Source: DATMRS01 sp035566015 (lineage in GTDB: Bacteria > Pseudomonadota > Alphaproteobacteria > Sphingomonadales > Sphingomonadaceae). From it: a DNA stretch of 64,000 nt. The position numbers and the translations under genes were made by a program. Each line of letters starts with the position of its first letter. Positions within the stretch are counted from its first letter, which is position 1. The notes below the pieces were generated by a model. It worked only from the letters and a program-made list of their open reading frames with translations, did not search any database and was not told the origin of the DNA. Location: NCBI GenBank assembly GCA_035566015.1, contig DATMRS010000004.1, positions 62,001 through 126,000 of the forward strand, read 5' to 3'. Below are positions 34,986-48,340 of this stretch, piece after piece.

Positions 34986-34999
34986 GCGGGGACGTGACA

Positions 35000-36496
<1,497 letters not shown>

Positions 36497-36522
36497 TCGG
36501 ACCGCCGGTGGTTCGCTTCGAC

Positions 36523-36550
36523 TTGCCCTCGGCTCCCGCCCTGCTATAGA
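36523..36550 (+). promoter_or_regulatory. Promoter of tRNA-Leu
   Basis: TTGCCC (36523-36528), a 16-base spacer and TATAGA (36545-36550) stand 21 bases before the mature tRNA 5' end, the spacing expected for a tRNA with a short 5' leader. Confidence 0.5.
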
Positions 36551-36570
36551 CCCGCCCGACCGGCGGCCCG

Positions 36571-36655
36571 GCGGGCGTGGCGGAACTGGTAGACGCGCTG
36601 GATTTAGGTTCCAGTATCGTAAGATGTGGGGGTTCGAGTCCCTTCGCCCGCACCA
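36571..36655 (+). tRNA. tRNA-Leu(TAG)
   Basis: An 85-base class II tRNA with a long variable arm. Acceptor stem GCGGGCG/CGCCCGC, anticodon arm CTGGATTTAGGTTCCAG (anticodon TAG), T arm GGGTTCGAGTCCC, encoded CCA at 36653-36655. It lies 57 bases ahead of tig. Confidence 0.96.
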
Positions 36656-36712
36656 GCTCCGCAACGGCGCGTTTGCGGGGTGCCCCGACCAATTTCACGA
36701 GAAGGCCTGAAA

Positions 36713-38335
36713 ATGCCGATGCAGACTGTCGAGACTTTGAACGAGGGGCTGAAGCGCGGCTACACGCTCACCATCGCCGCAAAGGATATTCTGGAGCGGG
36801 TCGACGCCGAAGTCCGGCAGGTCGCGCCGCAGATTCGCATGCCCGGCTTCCGCCCCGGCAAGGTGCCGGCGAACCTGATCCGCAAGATGCACGGCCCGGC
36901 ACTGGAGCAGGACGCGCTCAACAAGGCGGTGCAGGAAGGCGTGCAGGAGTTGCTCGCCGAGCAGAAGCTGCGCCCCGCAATGCAGCCCGCCGTCGAGCTG
37001 GACGAAAGCTATGCCCCCGGCAAGGACGCCGAGGTCAAGGTGTCGCTCGAAGTGCTGCCCGACGTGCCCGAGCCATCGATCGAGGGTCTGAAGCTCGAGC
37101 GGCTGACCGTCGATGCGAGCGAAGAGGAAATCGACGCCGCGGTCGGCCGGATCGCCGCCCAGCAGAAGAGCTTCGATCCCGCGCTGGAGGGCCATCCGGC
37201 TGTCGAGGGCGACCTCGTCGTCATGGATTATGTCGGCAAGGTCGACGGCGAGCCGTTCGAGGGCGGCACCGGCGAGGGCATGTCGATCGAGCTGGGCTCG
37301 GGCCGCCTGATTCCCGGTTTCGAGAGCGGGCTGGAGGGCGTCAAGGCGGGCGAGAGCCGCACGCTGAACGTCACCTTCCCCGAGGATTACGGCGTCGATT
37401 ATCTCAAGGGTAAGCCCGCGACCTTCGACGTCACCGTCACCGAAGTGAAGACGCCGAAGGAAGCCGTGGCGGACGAGGAGTTCGCCAAGTCGCTCGGCCT
37501 CGAAAGCCTGGAGCAGCTTCGCAACCTGCTGAAGGATCAGGTGTCGCAGGAACTCAACAACCTGACCCGCACCTATATGAAGCGCAAGCTGCTCGACCAG
37601 CTTGCCGCCGCGCACGACTTTCCGGTGCCGCCCTCGATGGTCGACGCCGAGTTCGGCCAGATCTGGGCGCAGCTCGAGCATGAGGCGAGCCATGAGGAGG
37701 ACCCTGAGGCCGCCCGCGCCGAGATGGAGAAGGAGCGCGACGATTATCGCGCGATCGCCGAGCGGCGCGTGCGCCTCGGCCTGCTTCTCTCCGAAATCGG
37801 CCAGAAGAACGGCGTCGAGGTGACGCAGGCGGAGATGCAGCGCCTCGTCCTGCAGGCGGCGCAGCAATATAATCCGAAGGATCGCGAACGCTTCGTCCAA
37901 TATGTCCAGCAGGACGCGATGGCGGCGGCCCAGCTGCGTGCGCCGCTCTATGAGGACAAGGTGGTCGACTGGCTGTTCGACAAGGCCGAGATCACCGATC
38001 GCGCGGTGACGCGCGAGGAACTGGAAGCGGCGATCGAGGCCGAAGAGGACGGTTCGCCCAAGCCGCACGTCCATGGCCCCGATTGCGATCATGACCACGA
38101 TCATGAGCCGAAGGCGAAAAAGCCGGCCGCGAAGAAGGCCAAGGCCGCCAGCGCATCCGACGAAAAGCCGGTGAAGAAGGCCCCGGCAAAGAAGGCCGAC
38201 AAGGCTGATGCTGATAAGGCCGAGGCGACGGCGGAGGCCAAGCCCGCCGCGAAGAAGCCGGCGGCCAAGAAGGCTTCGGACGACGAGGCTGCCGCCAAGC
38301 CGGCGAAGAAGGCGCCCGCCAAGAAGAAGGCCTGA
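36713..38335 (+). CDS. tig: Trigger factor with extended His- and Lys/Ala-rich tail
   Basis: A 540-residue ribosome-associated chaperone and prolyl isomerase; typical length is about 430-450. The ribosome-binding loop GFRPGKVP is at 45-52, the FKBP-type domain (GDLVVMDYVGKVDGEPFEGG...LIPGFESGL) at about 155-245, and the C-terminal helical chaperone domain to about 440. After that comes a His/Asp patch (PHVHGPDCDHDHDHEP) and about 75 residues of near-repeated KKPAAKKA/KKAPAKKA units, like histone H1-type tails. ATG at 36713 has a GAAGG Shine-Dalgarno. A strong terminator follows. Confidence 0.95.
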   Translation: MPMQTVETLNEGLKRGYTLTIAAKDILERVDAEVRQVAPQIRMPGFRPGKVPANLIRKMHGPALEQDALNKAVQEGVQELLAEQKLRPAMQPAVELDESYAPGKDAEVKVSLEVLPDVPEPSIEGLKLERLTVDASEEEIDAAVGRIAAQQKSFDPALEGHPAVEGDLVVMDYVGKVDGEPFEGGTGEGMSIELGSGRLIPGFESGLEGVKAGESRTLNVTFPEDYGVDYLKGKPATFDVTVTEVKTPKEAVADEEFAKSLGLESLEQLRNLLKDQVSQELNNLTRTYMKRKLLDQLAAAHDFPVPPSMVDAEFGQIWAQLEHEASHEEDPEAARAEMEKERDDYRAIAERRVRLGLLLSEIGQKNGVEVTQAEMQRLVLQAAQQYNPKDRERFVQYVQQDAMAAAQLRAPLYEDKVVDWLFDKAEITDRAVTREELEAAIEAEEDGSPKPHVHGPDCDHDHDHEPKAKKPAAKKAKAASASDEKPVKKAPAKKADKADADKAEATAEAKPAAKKPAAKKASDDEAAAKPAKKAPAKKKA

Positions 38336-38362
38336 GCGCCGCCTGATACCGAACGGGAAGAA

Positions 38363-38394
38363 AGGCCGCTGGATGCAAGTCCGGCGGCCTTTTT
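38363..38394 (+). terminator. Intrinsic terminator of tig
   Basis: An 11-bp stem (AGGCCGCTGGA with TCCGGCGGCCT, one T-G pair) closes a six-base loop and is followed by five T. It starts 28 bases after the tig stop, and the AAAGG on the 5' side would let it work partly in the reverse direction for the converging gene. Confidence 0.85.
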
Positions 38395-38433
38395 GATGCG
38401 GGCCTTTTTGATGCGGGCAGCCTTTTTGATGGG
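38388..38433 (+). repeat. Three tandem CCTTTTTGATG(C)GG units
   Basis: CCTTTTTGATGCGGG occurs at 38388-38402 and 38403-38417 and a shorter CCTTTTTGATGGG at 38421-38433. The first unit is the 3' arm and T-tract of the tig terminator, so the terminator tail has been duplicated twice. Confidence 0.7.
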
Positions 38434-38437
38434 CGCG

Positions 38438-40018
38438 TCAGGCCGGACAACTCACGGCGCGGGCCGTTGCGCGCGTCCGATACCAGAGAGCCGCGTAAAG
38501 GAAGGCGGAGAAGGGTATCAGCCAGACGATCCGGCCTTGGTAGCGGCTCTGCGGATCGGAGATGCTGCCGCCTAGAAAGGCGTTCGCCAGCAGCGCGACG
38601 ATCAGGAGAGTAATCCAGCCCGCCACATCCGATTGCCAGACGGTCGCGTCCGGCTCCTCGGCATCGTCGTATCTTCGCCAGTACAGGCAGGCGAACAGGC
38701 CCAGGATCGGCAGCGCGCCGATGACGGCCAGATAATGAACGGCGGTGATCACGCGGGTCGGCCAGAGATTCCGGCCGCTCAGCGTATCGCGCATGGCATT
38801 GCGCAGGCGTTCAGGCACCGCCTGCCAGCAGTCCGCATCCTGCCAGCATCCATAGTTCAGCCAGTTGCTGTCGAACAGCGCGGCCTGGAGCGCCATATTG
38901 TAGAGGATCATCCCGGTTTGCGCGGCCGGATAGGTGCGCCATACCGCGAACGCGAAGGCGGTATCCTCGCGCGACATGGCGGCGCGGGCCGGGGCGTCGG
39001 CGAGCAGGAAGACGCCCTTTCCGGGCTCATGCGACCAGAGGAAATCGAGGCTGGTGTCGGGTATATGGTCCGCGAAGGCGCACACGGCGAACTGCCCGTG
39101 GCAATGATCGCGAACATACCAGCGGCCCGGCCCGTCGCCGATGAAGCGCGCGGTGAGCAGCGGCACCAGTTGCGGCGGCGCGCCGAACGCCTGCTTGACG
39201 ACGGCGGAGGTGATCGTCGTCGATACAAGACCCATCGCCGCGATCGCGATGGCCAGCCCCAGCGCATAGCGCGAGCGCCGGCGGGGCAACGCCCGCAAGA
39301 GGCCGAGGCCGGCCGCCGCGACGCCCATCGCGAAGAGGATGACCATGTGGGTGAGATGCGAGATCGCCGAGGCGACGAGCAGCGCGAGGAGGAACAGCTG
39401 TTCCCAGCGGCCGAACGCCTCGCGTTTGAAGGCGAGCAGGAGGAAGGCCAGAATGCCTTGCCCGGCCAGCGCGTCCGCCAGCAGATAGCTGTCGTAGAAA
39501 GGCGCCGTCGTGAGCACGGCGACGAACGCCACCGTGGCAAGGCGGAATCCCGGCCGATCAAGCCCGTAGCTGCGCAGGCTGAGCAGGATGAGCAGATAGG
39601 TCAGGACGCCATAGGCAAGGACGACCAGCCAGAAATCGCTGGCGAGATAGCCAAGATACAGCGCCGCCCCGAAATAGGGCGAGCGGCCGGACATGACCTT
39701 GCCCGATCCGATATCGTTGCCCCCGCCGATCTGGTTGGTGGTGTCGGTGGTCTTGTCGTTCGCGTCCGTCGCGCCCGCATGTGTCTGAAGCCGCGACAGG
39801 CTCTCTCGATAATGATCGGTCCATTCGGTGCTCAGGCGTTTGCCCGACGCCATGTAGACGGCGATGTCGGCCGCGCGCACATAAGAGGTGGTGTCGGGGA
39901 AGAAGAAGGGCTGCCCGTTCAGAAGCGCCGGCCAGATGAGCGCGATGACGCAGAGAATGTCGCGCAGGACGCGCAGCGGCCGGGGGAGGGGTGACGTCTC
40001 GCCATCGTGCATCCGCAT
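38438..40018 (-). CDS. Polytopic membrane protein of unknown function
   Basis: A 526-residue integral membrane protein with about ten hydrophobic segments. After the first one (about 20-38) there is a soluble, probably periplasmic loop beginning PFFFPDTTSYVRAADIAVYM, rich in polar residues (TDANDKTTDTTNQIGGGND), then clustered membrane helices and a second large loop (about 270-400) with several Cys (DHCHGQFAVCAF, YGCWQDADCW). The layout resembles GT-C-type glycosyltransferases, with an Asp in the first loop, but I cannot assign it. Divergent from a GT2 gene, so a shared glycan-related role is plausible. Confidence 0.6.
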   Translation of the reverse strand: MRMHDGETSPLPRPLRVLRDILCVIALIWPALLNGQPFFFPDTTSYVRAADIAVYMASGKRLSTEWTDHYRESLSRLQTHAGATDANDKTTDTTNQIGGGNDIGSGKVMSGRSPYFGAALYLGYLASDFWLVVLAYGVLTYLLILLSLRSYGLDRPGFRLATVAFVAVLTTAPFYDSYLLADALAGQGILAFLLLAFKREAFGRWEQLFLLALLVASAISHLTHMVILFAMGVAAAGLGLLRALPRRRSRYALGLAIAIAAMGLVSTTITSAVVKQAFGAPPQLVPLLTARFIGDGPGRWYVRDHCHGQFAVCAFADHIPDTSLDFLWSHEPGKGVFLLADAPARAAMSREDTAFAFAVWRTYPAAQTGMILYNMALQAALFDSNWLNYGCWQDADCWQAVPERLRNAMRDTLSGRNLWPTRVITAVHYLAVIGALPILGLFACLYWRRYDDAEEPDATVWQSDVAGWITLLIVALLANAFLGGSISDPQSRYQGRIVWLIPFSAFLYAALWYRTRATARAVSCPA

Positions 40019-40167
40019 GCGATCCGGTTCCTGTCCCGCTCGTTCCACAGGCGTTTTGCGGTCGCCCCGCGATTACACATGCTTGGTGACACGCCGGATC
40101 ACAATAGATAATGCCGGGGCAGGGGGCCGCGCGCCATCGCGGCCGGCGGGCGTGGAGTGAAAACCTG

Positions 40168-41163
40168 GTGGCGACCGGCGAATCGGGTGGAGAAACGGAC
40201 GCGTGCAACGCGCGGATCGCCGTGATCCTCCCCTGCTTCAACGAGGAGTTGTCGATCGCCCCGACGGTGGCGGCGTTTCGCGCCGCTCTCCCCGATGCGG
40301 CCATTTATGTCTACGACAATAACAGCGTCGACCGGACGATCGAAAAGGCGCGCGAGGCGGGGGCGATCGTCCGCAGCGAACGGATGCAGGGCAAGGGCCA
40401 TGTCGTCCGCCGCATGTTCGCCGATATCGAGGCCGACATCTATGTCATGGCCGACGGCGACGCGACCTATGACGCCGCCGCCGCGCCGACGCTCGTGCGC
40501 CGGCTGGTCGAGGAACAGCTCGACATGGTCGTCGGCGCGCGCCAGTCGGAGATCGAGGCCGCCTATCGACGCGGGCACCGGATGGGCAATGCGGTGCTGA
40601 CCGGACTGCTCACGCGGCTGTTCGGGCGGAGCTTCAGCGATATCCTGTCGGGCTATCGCGTCTTTTCGCGGCGCTTCGTGAAGAGCTTTCCGGTGCTTTC
40701 CTCGGGCTTCGAGATCGAAACGGAGATCAGCGTCCATGCGCTCGAACTGCGCATGCCGGTGGCCGAGCATGTCACGGCCTATGCCGCCCGGCCCGAGGGA
40801 TCGGTATCGAAGCTGTCGACCTGGCGCGACGGCTGGCGCATCCTCAACACGATCCTGACGCTATTCCGGGTCGAGCGGCCGATGCTGTTCTTCGGCGCGA
40901 TCGGCGGCGTGCTCGCGCTGCTGGCGCTGATTCTGGCGGAACCGCTTATCGTCACTTATGCCCAAACGGGGCTCGTGCCGCGCCTGCCGACTGCGGTGCT
41001 GGTGACGGGGCTGATGATTCTCGCCTTCCTGAACGGTTTTTGCGGGCTCATCCTCGATACGGTGGTGCGCGGCCGGCGCGAGGTGCGCCGGCTGGCCTAT
41101 CTGGCCCTGCCCGGCGTCGCGTTCCAAGGGGCCTTGAACTCGCCGGTGCGAAGTTCGATGTAA
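40168..41163 (+). CDS. Family 2 glycosyltransferase, membrane-anchored
   Basis: A 331-residue GT2 enzyme: catalytic domain with IAVILPCFNEELSIAPTV, IYVYDNNSVDRT, the DxD-like ADGDATYD and the acceptor-site region (about 15-230), then two C-terminal membrane helices (about 245-265 and 285-310). Similar proteins transfer sugars to polyprenyl phosphate; the substrate is not deducible. The start is uncertain: GTG at 40168 has GGAG nine bases before it; the ATG at 40111 gives 19 more residues but no Shine-Dalgarno. It lies just before clpP on the same strand, probably not functionally linked. Confidence 0.85.
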   Translation: MATGESGGETDACNARIAVILPCFNEELSIAPTVAAFRAALPDAAIYVYDNNSVDRTIEKAREAGAIVRSERMQGKGHVVRRMFADIEADIYVMADGDATYDAAAAPTLVRRLVEEQLDMVVGARQSEIEAAYRRGHRMGNAVLTGLLTRLFGRSFSDILSGYRVFSRRFVKSFPVLSSGFEIETEISVHALELRMPVAEHVTAYAARPEGSVSKLSTWRDGWRILNTILTLFRVERPMLFFGAIGGVLALLALILAEPLIVTYAQTGLVPRLPTAVLVTGLMILAFLNGFCGLILDTVVRGRREVRRLAYLALPGVAFQGALNSPVRSSM

Positions 41164-41197
41164 GGCGGGCAAGCGAACAGAAAGGCCGTTGCACTTT

Positions 41198-41836
41198 ATG
41201 AATCACGATCACGCCGACATCGCCGCCGGCCTCGTTCCCATCGTCATCGAGCAGTCGAATCGCGGAGAACGCAGTTTCGACATCTACTCGCGACTCCTGC
41301 GCGAGCGGATCGTGTTCGTCACGGGCGCGGTCGAGGATCATATGGCCTCGCTCATCACCGCCCAGTTGCTCTTCCTCGAGTCCGAGAACCCGAAGAAGGA
41401 CATCTTCATGTATATCAACTCGCCGGGCGGCGTTGTGACGGCGGGCCTCGCGATCCATGACACGATGCAATATATCCGGCCCCGCGTCGGCACGGTCTGC
41501 ATCGGCCAGGCGGCGTCGATGGGCAGTTTCCTGCTCGCGGCGGGCGAGCCGGGGATGCGCGTCGCGCTCACCAATTCGCGGATCATGGTCCACCAGCCTT
41601 CGGGCGGCGCGCAGGGCATGGCGGCCGATATCGAGATTCAGGCGCGCGAAATCCTGCGCATGCGCCACCGGCTGAACTCGCTCTACGCCAAATATACCGG
41701 GCAGCCGATCGAGGAGATCGAAAAGGCAATGGACCGCGACAAGTTCCTCGAAGCGGACGAGGCCAAGGCGTTCGGGCTGATCGACGAGGTGTTCGACAAG
41801 CGCCCGGCGCCTTCCGAGGAACAGGCGGCAGCGTGA
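41198..41836 (+). CDS. clpP: ATP-dependent Clp protease proteolytic subunit
   Basis: A 212-residue serine protease that forms 14-mer barrels with ClpX (encoded next). Catalytic triad Ser107 (GQAASMGS), His132 (MVHQPSGG) and Asp181 (MDRDKF) are all present; the oligomerisation/handle region is complete. An in-frame TTG at 41189 is better spaced from the AAAGG Shine-Dalgarno; ATG at 41198 is taken by convention. Same strand as clpX, 139 bases upstream of it. Confidence 0.96.
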   Translation: MNHDHADIAAGLVPIVIEQSNRGERSFDIYSRLLRERIVFVTGAVEDHMASLITAQLLFLESENPKKDIFMYINSPGGVVTAGLAIHDTMQYIRPRVGTVCIGQAASMGSFLLAAGEPGMRVALTNSRIMVHQPSGGAQGMAADIEIQAREILRMRHRLNSLYAKYTGQPIEEIEKAMDRDKFLEADEAKAFGLIDEVFDKRPAPSEEQAAA

Positions 41837-41975
41837 TCGGAAACCTTGCCCGGGGTTCGGGCGTAAACTGCTTCTACACCGGCCGATGGCATATTCGCCA
41901 TTGCCGGGCGGCGAGTAGCGTGTCTAGGATGCCGCATTGCGGGATGGCCGGCGTAGAGGCCGAAGGATAAGCGAC

Positions 41976-43244
<1,269 letters not shown>

Positions 43245-43271
43245 TCGGGCCGCGCCCCGGGGCAGCCGGGC

Positions 43272-44909
43272 CTAACTGGCGAGCGGATCGGCCGCGCCTT
43301 TTGTGGCAGACTGGCGCGTCCTTGCGCCGCGCAGCCTCGCCGCGATGACGTCACCCACGCGCAGCGCGTTCGCCGCGATCGTCAGCGACGGATTGGCGCC
43401 GCCGCTGCTCGGCATGAACGATCCGTCGACCACGTAGAGATTGTCGATATCGTGCGTGCGGCAATTTCGGTCGAGCACGCTTGTCGCGGGATCATCGCCG
43501 AATCGGCAGCCGCCGGTGGGGTGGCCCAGATCGAGCATCGCCTCGCCGAACAGGTGCATCCGGCGAAACCCCGCCAGCCGGCTATCGAGCAGACGGCGAA
43601 CGAGCCGCGCGCGGGCGGCGGCCTCCGGCGGGTGCTGATAGTGCAGTTCGATGCGGGTGGGGTCGCTGCGGCCGGGCAGGACCTGATTCTCCGGCGCGGC
43701 GGGGTCCTCCAGGATGACGGTAAAGATGGTCGCCGGCCCCAGCCACCACGATCCAATCTTCGCCGGAACGCGCAGCAGCGGTTTCAGCGGGCGCATCCGG
43801 CGCCAGCGGCTGCGCTCGAACCACTGATAGAGGAAGACCAGGATATTGCCGTAGCTGGCCGAAAGCCCGGTCGATTGCATCATGCCCAGCCGGAGGCCGT
43901 CGCAGGTATAAAAGTCGCGCAGGCCGATCGTCTTGCGCGGTCCCCGCGTCGACGCCGCGCGGCGCGGCCAGAGGGCGAACCAGTCCGAATGGTGGAACAT
44001 CAGGTTGCGCCCCACCTGACCCGACCGGTTGGCAAGCCCGTTCGGCGATTTCGGCGTCGCCGACAGCAGCAGCAGCGCGGCGCTGCGATAGGTGCCCGCC
44101 GCGAGTATCACCACACGGCCATGCGCCCTGCCGATGCCGTTCGCCTCGCGATACTCAACACCGATCGCCCGCCTGCCGCGGGTGAGGACGCGTATTGCCT
44201 CGCACCCGGCCCGCACCGTCGCGCCATGATCGCGCACGGCGGGCAGGATGCACAGGTGGCGCGCATCGCTCTTGCAACTGCGCGCGCAGATGGTCCCGAG
44301 GCATTCGGCGCAGCGTGGCGCATAACCGATGCCGACATGCAGCCTGTAGGGGTGAAGCCCCGCCGCGCGGAAATCGCGTATGAACAGCTCATCCTGCGCG
44401 CTCGCGCGGGCGGGCGCGGGGAGGGCGATCGGATCGCCCAGCGGATCGCCGGTGCCGGTGACGCGATAGAGCCGTTCCGCCCGCTCATAATAAGGCAGTA
44501 ATTCGTCATAGCCGACCGGCCAGCCGCCGCCCGGATGGGGGAGTCCTGGCACGCTTTCGAAATCGCACCGTTCGAAGCGCTCGAGCGCGCCGGCGAAGAG
44601 CAATGTCGAGCCGCCGACGCCGCAGCCGAGCGGCGCGAACAGCTCGCGCCGGCTGCCGTCGATCGTCACCGAGATCCGGTCGGGCCAGCGCCCCGCGCCC
44701 AGCCGCCTGTCGGGCACGTCGGACAGTGCGTTGTCGGCGTCCTCGCGGGGGCCGTCCAGACCCTTTTCGAGGAACAGCACCCGGAAACCTTCGGCCGCGA
44801 GGGCATGACCTATGGTGGCGCCGCCCATGCCCGTGCCGACGATGATCGCGTCCCACGGCGCGTCGGCGCCGTCCGCTTGCCGTCGGGCAGGGGGCATCGC
44901 ATCATTCAC
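43272..44909 (-). CDS. GMC-family FAD oxidoreductase
   Basis: A 545-residue FAD-dependent oxidoreductase. The Rossmann motif VGTGMGGATIG is at about 24-34 and the FAD region GCGVGGSTLLFAGAL at about 96-110. A cysteine cluster Cys200-x2-Cys203-x4-Cys208-x3-Cys212-x7-Cys220 could bind an iron-sulfur centre or be structural; similar clusters occur in the cholesterol/alcohol oxidase branch. The C-terminal motif HPTGGCRFGDDPATSVLD then VVDGSFMPSSGGANPSLTI is diagnostic of GMC enzymes. Start set at GTG 44909 with a GAGGA Shine-Dalgarno; the ATG at 44897 is an alternative. Inserted between clpX and lon, divergent from lon. Substrate unknown. Confidence 0.88.
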   Translation of the reverse strand: MNDAMPPARRQADGADAPWDAIIVGTGMGGATIGHALAAEGFRVLFLEKGLDGPREDADNALSDVPDRRLGAGRWPDRISVTIDGSRRELFAPLGCGVGGSTLLFAGALERFERCDFESVPGLPHPGGGWPVGYDELLPYYERAERLYRVTGTGDPLGDPIALPAPARASAQDELFIRDFRAAGLHPYRLHVGIGYAPRCAECLGTICARSCKSDARHLCILPAVRDHGATVRAGCEAIRVLTRGRRAIGVEYREANGIGRAHGRVVILAAGTYRSAALLLLSATPKSPNGLANRSGQVGRNLMFHHSDWFALWPRRAASTRGPRKTIGLRDFYTCDGLRLGMMQSTGLSASYGNILVFLYQWFERSRWRRMRPLKPLLRVPAKIGSWWLGPATIFTVILEDPAAPENQVLPGRSDPTRIELHYQHPPEAAARARLVRRLLDSRLAGFRRMHLFGEAMLDLGHPTGGCRFGDDPATSVLDRNCRTHDIDNLYVVDGSFMPSSGGANPSLTIAANALRVGDVIAARLRGARTRQSATKGAADPLAS

Positions 44910-44995
44910 CGGCCCGTCCTCGCGCCCGTGATCAGCAGAGCCTGTGGATAAGATGTTCTTCTCGGCACCGCAACGATGCTTTGCGAACGCATCCA

Positions 44996-45024
44996 TTGCG
45001 GTTTGCCCGCCAGCGGCCATATAG
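44996..45024 (+). promoter_or_regulatory. Candidate lon promoter
   Basis: TTGCGG (44996-45001), 17 bases, ATATAG (45019-45024), about 40 bases before the lon ATG. The -10 region GGCCATAT could also fit a heat-shock sigma factor, but no convincing sigma-32 -35 is seen. Confidence 0.35.
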
Positions 45025-45063
45025 GCAGGAACAGTATCGGGCTCCGAAGCCTGTGGAGTTAAG

Positions 45064-47472
<2,409 letters not shown>

Positions 47473-47515
47473 CCCCTGATTTGGCGCAATTTGGGGCAAA
47501 AAAGGCGCTTTCCCT

Positions 47516-47545
47516 TTGACAGGGGCAGGCGCCCGCGCCTTAGAT
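47516..47545 (+). promoter_or_regulatory. Candidate hup promoter
   Basis: TTGACA (47516-47521), 18 bases, TTAGAT (47540-47545), 62 bases before the hup ATG. The -35 is perfect; the -10 is moderate. It lies just beyond the lon stop. Confidence 0.45.
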
Positions 47546-47607
47546 GCGCCCTCCGGCATGCGCCGCGAGTCACTGGTTTCTTACTTTCGTAAGGGGGTTC
47601 CGCAGGC

Positions 47608-47880
47608 ATGAACAAGCAAGAGCTTATCGGCGCTGTCGCCGAAACGACCGGCCTCAGCAAGAATGACGCGGGCAAGGCGGTCGAGGGTGTGTTCGAGGCG
47701 ATCAGCACCGCGCTCAAGAAGGGCGATGAGGTCCGCCTCGTCGGCTTCGGCACCTTCTCCGTCAGCAAGCGCAAGGCATCGACGGGCCGCAATCCGCGCA
47801 CCGGCGAGCCGATGAAGATCAAGGCTTCGAGCCAGCCGAAGTTCAAGGCCGGCAAAGGCCTAAAAGACGCCGTAAATTAA
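47608..47880 (+). CDS. hupB: HU-family nucleoid protein
   Basis: A 90-residue histone-like protein. MNKQELIGAVAETTGLSKND then EVRLVGFGTFSVSKR, the DNA-binding arm NPRTGEP and the final KPKF-like QPKFKAGKGLKD are all as in HU. It bends DNA and organises the nucleoid. It has its own promoter-like sequence and a GC hairpin after it. HU rather than IHF because of the arm sequence and its position after lon. Confidence 0.96.
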   Translation: MNKQELIGAVAETTGLSKNDAGKAVEGVFEAISTALKKGDEVRLVGFGTFSVSKRKASTGRNPRTGEPMKIKASSQPKFKAGKGLKDAVN

Positions 47881-47890
47881 GGATTCCGGG

Positions 47891-47910
47891 CCGGCGCCGT
47901 GGGGCGCCGG
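47891..47910 (+). terminator. GC-rich hairpin after hup
   Basis: CCGGCGCC and GGCGCCGG pair perfectly over 8 bp with a 4-base loop, 11 bases after the stop. A weak T-stretch (TTCGCT) follows, so intrinsic termination is only partial. A second hairpin (GGGGCGA/TCGCCCC, 47963-47984) lies further on. Confidence 0.5.
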
Positions 47911-48054
47911 TTCGCTATCCCGCCCCTCGCGCTTTTGCATGGAGTTCGGGGTGGACAAGAACGGGGCGAACGCTTAATCGCCCCGCATCGGGATCGCATT
48001 GCCGGTTCCGCTTCCTTCCTGATCGGCCGCTCCCGCGCGGAAAACGGCCAGGAT
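47911..48054. other. No gene seen in this part of the hup to HAD gap
   Basis: The 460-base stretch from 47881 to 48340 holds the hup hairpin, a second hairpin at 47963-47984, tRNA-Val and repeat doublet B. Between these I find no convincing coding frame or promoter. Confidence 0.6.
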
Positions 48055-48129
48055 GGGCGCGTAGCTCAGTGGTAGAGCACACCCTTCACACGGGTGGGGT
48101 CGTAGGTTCAATCCCTACCGCGCCCACCA
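48055..48129 (+). tRNA. tRNA-Val(CAC)
   Basis: A 75-base cloverleaf: acceptor stem GGGCGCG/CGCGCCC, D arm AGCTCAGTGGTAGAGC, anticodon arm CACCCTTCACACGGGTG (anticodon CAC), T arm TAGGTTCAATCCCTA, encoded CCA at 48127-48129. Confidence 0.96.
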
Positions 48130-48196
48130 GACGGCCCGGCGCATGCCGGCCATCGATCTGGTTCTGTCCGTTTGCATCAGCTTTCTTTTACAACCA

Positions 48197-48287
48197 GTCA
48201 TTCTGACGAAAGTCGGAATCCATGGACGGCGAGTCGATCCCTAAGAAAGCCAGCCGAGTCCATGGACCCCGGCTTTCGCCGGGTGAC
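48197..48287 (+). repeat. REP-like inverted doublet, copy B
   Basis: Left unit CATTCTGACGAAAGTCGGAATCCATGG and right unit, in inverse orientation, CCATGGACCCCGGCTTTCGCCGGGTGACG (described by key parts), separated by about 40 bases. Same arrangement as copies A and C. Lies between tRNA-Val and the HAD gene. Confidence 0.75.
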
Positions 48288-48340
48288 GGATAGAAGGTCG
48301 GTGGCTTAATGGTATCCGATCCGAATCCCGGAGAGGGAAT

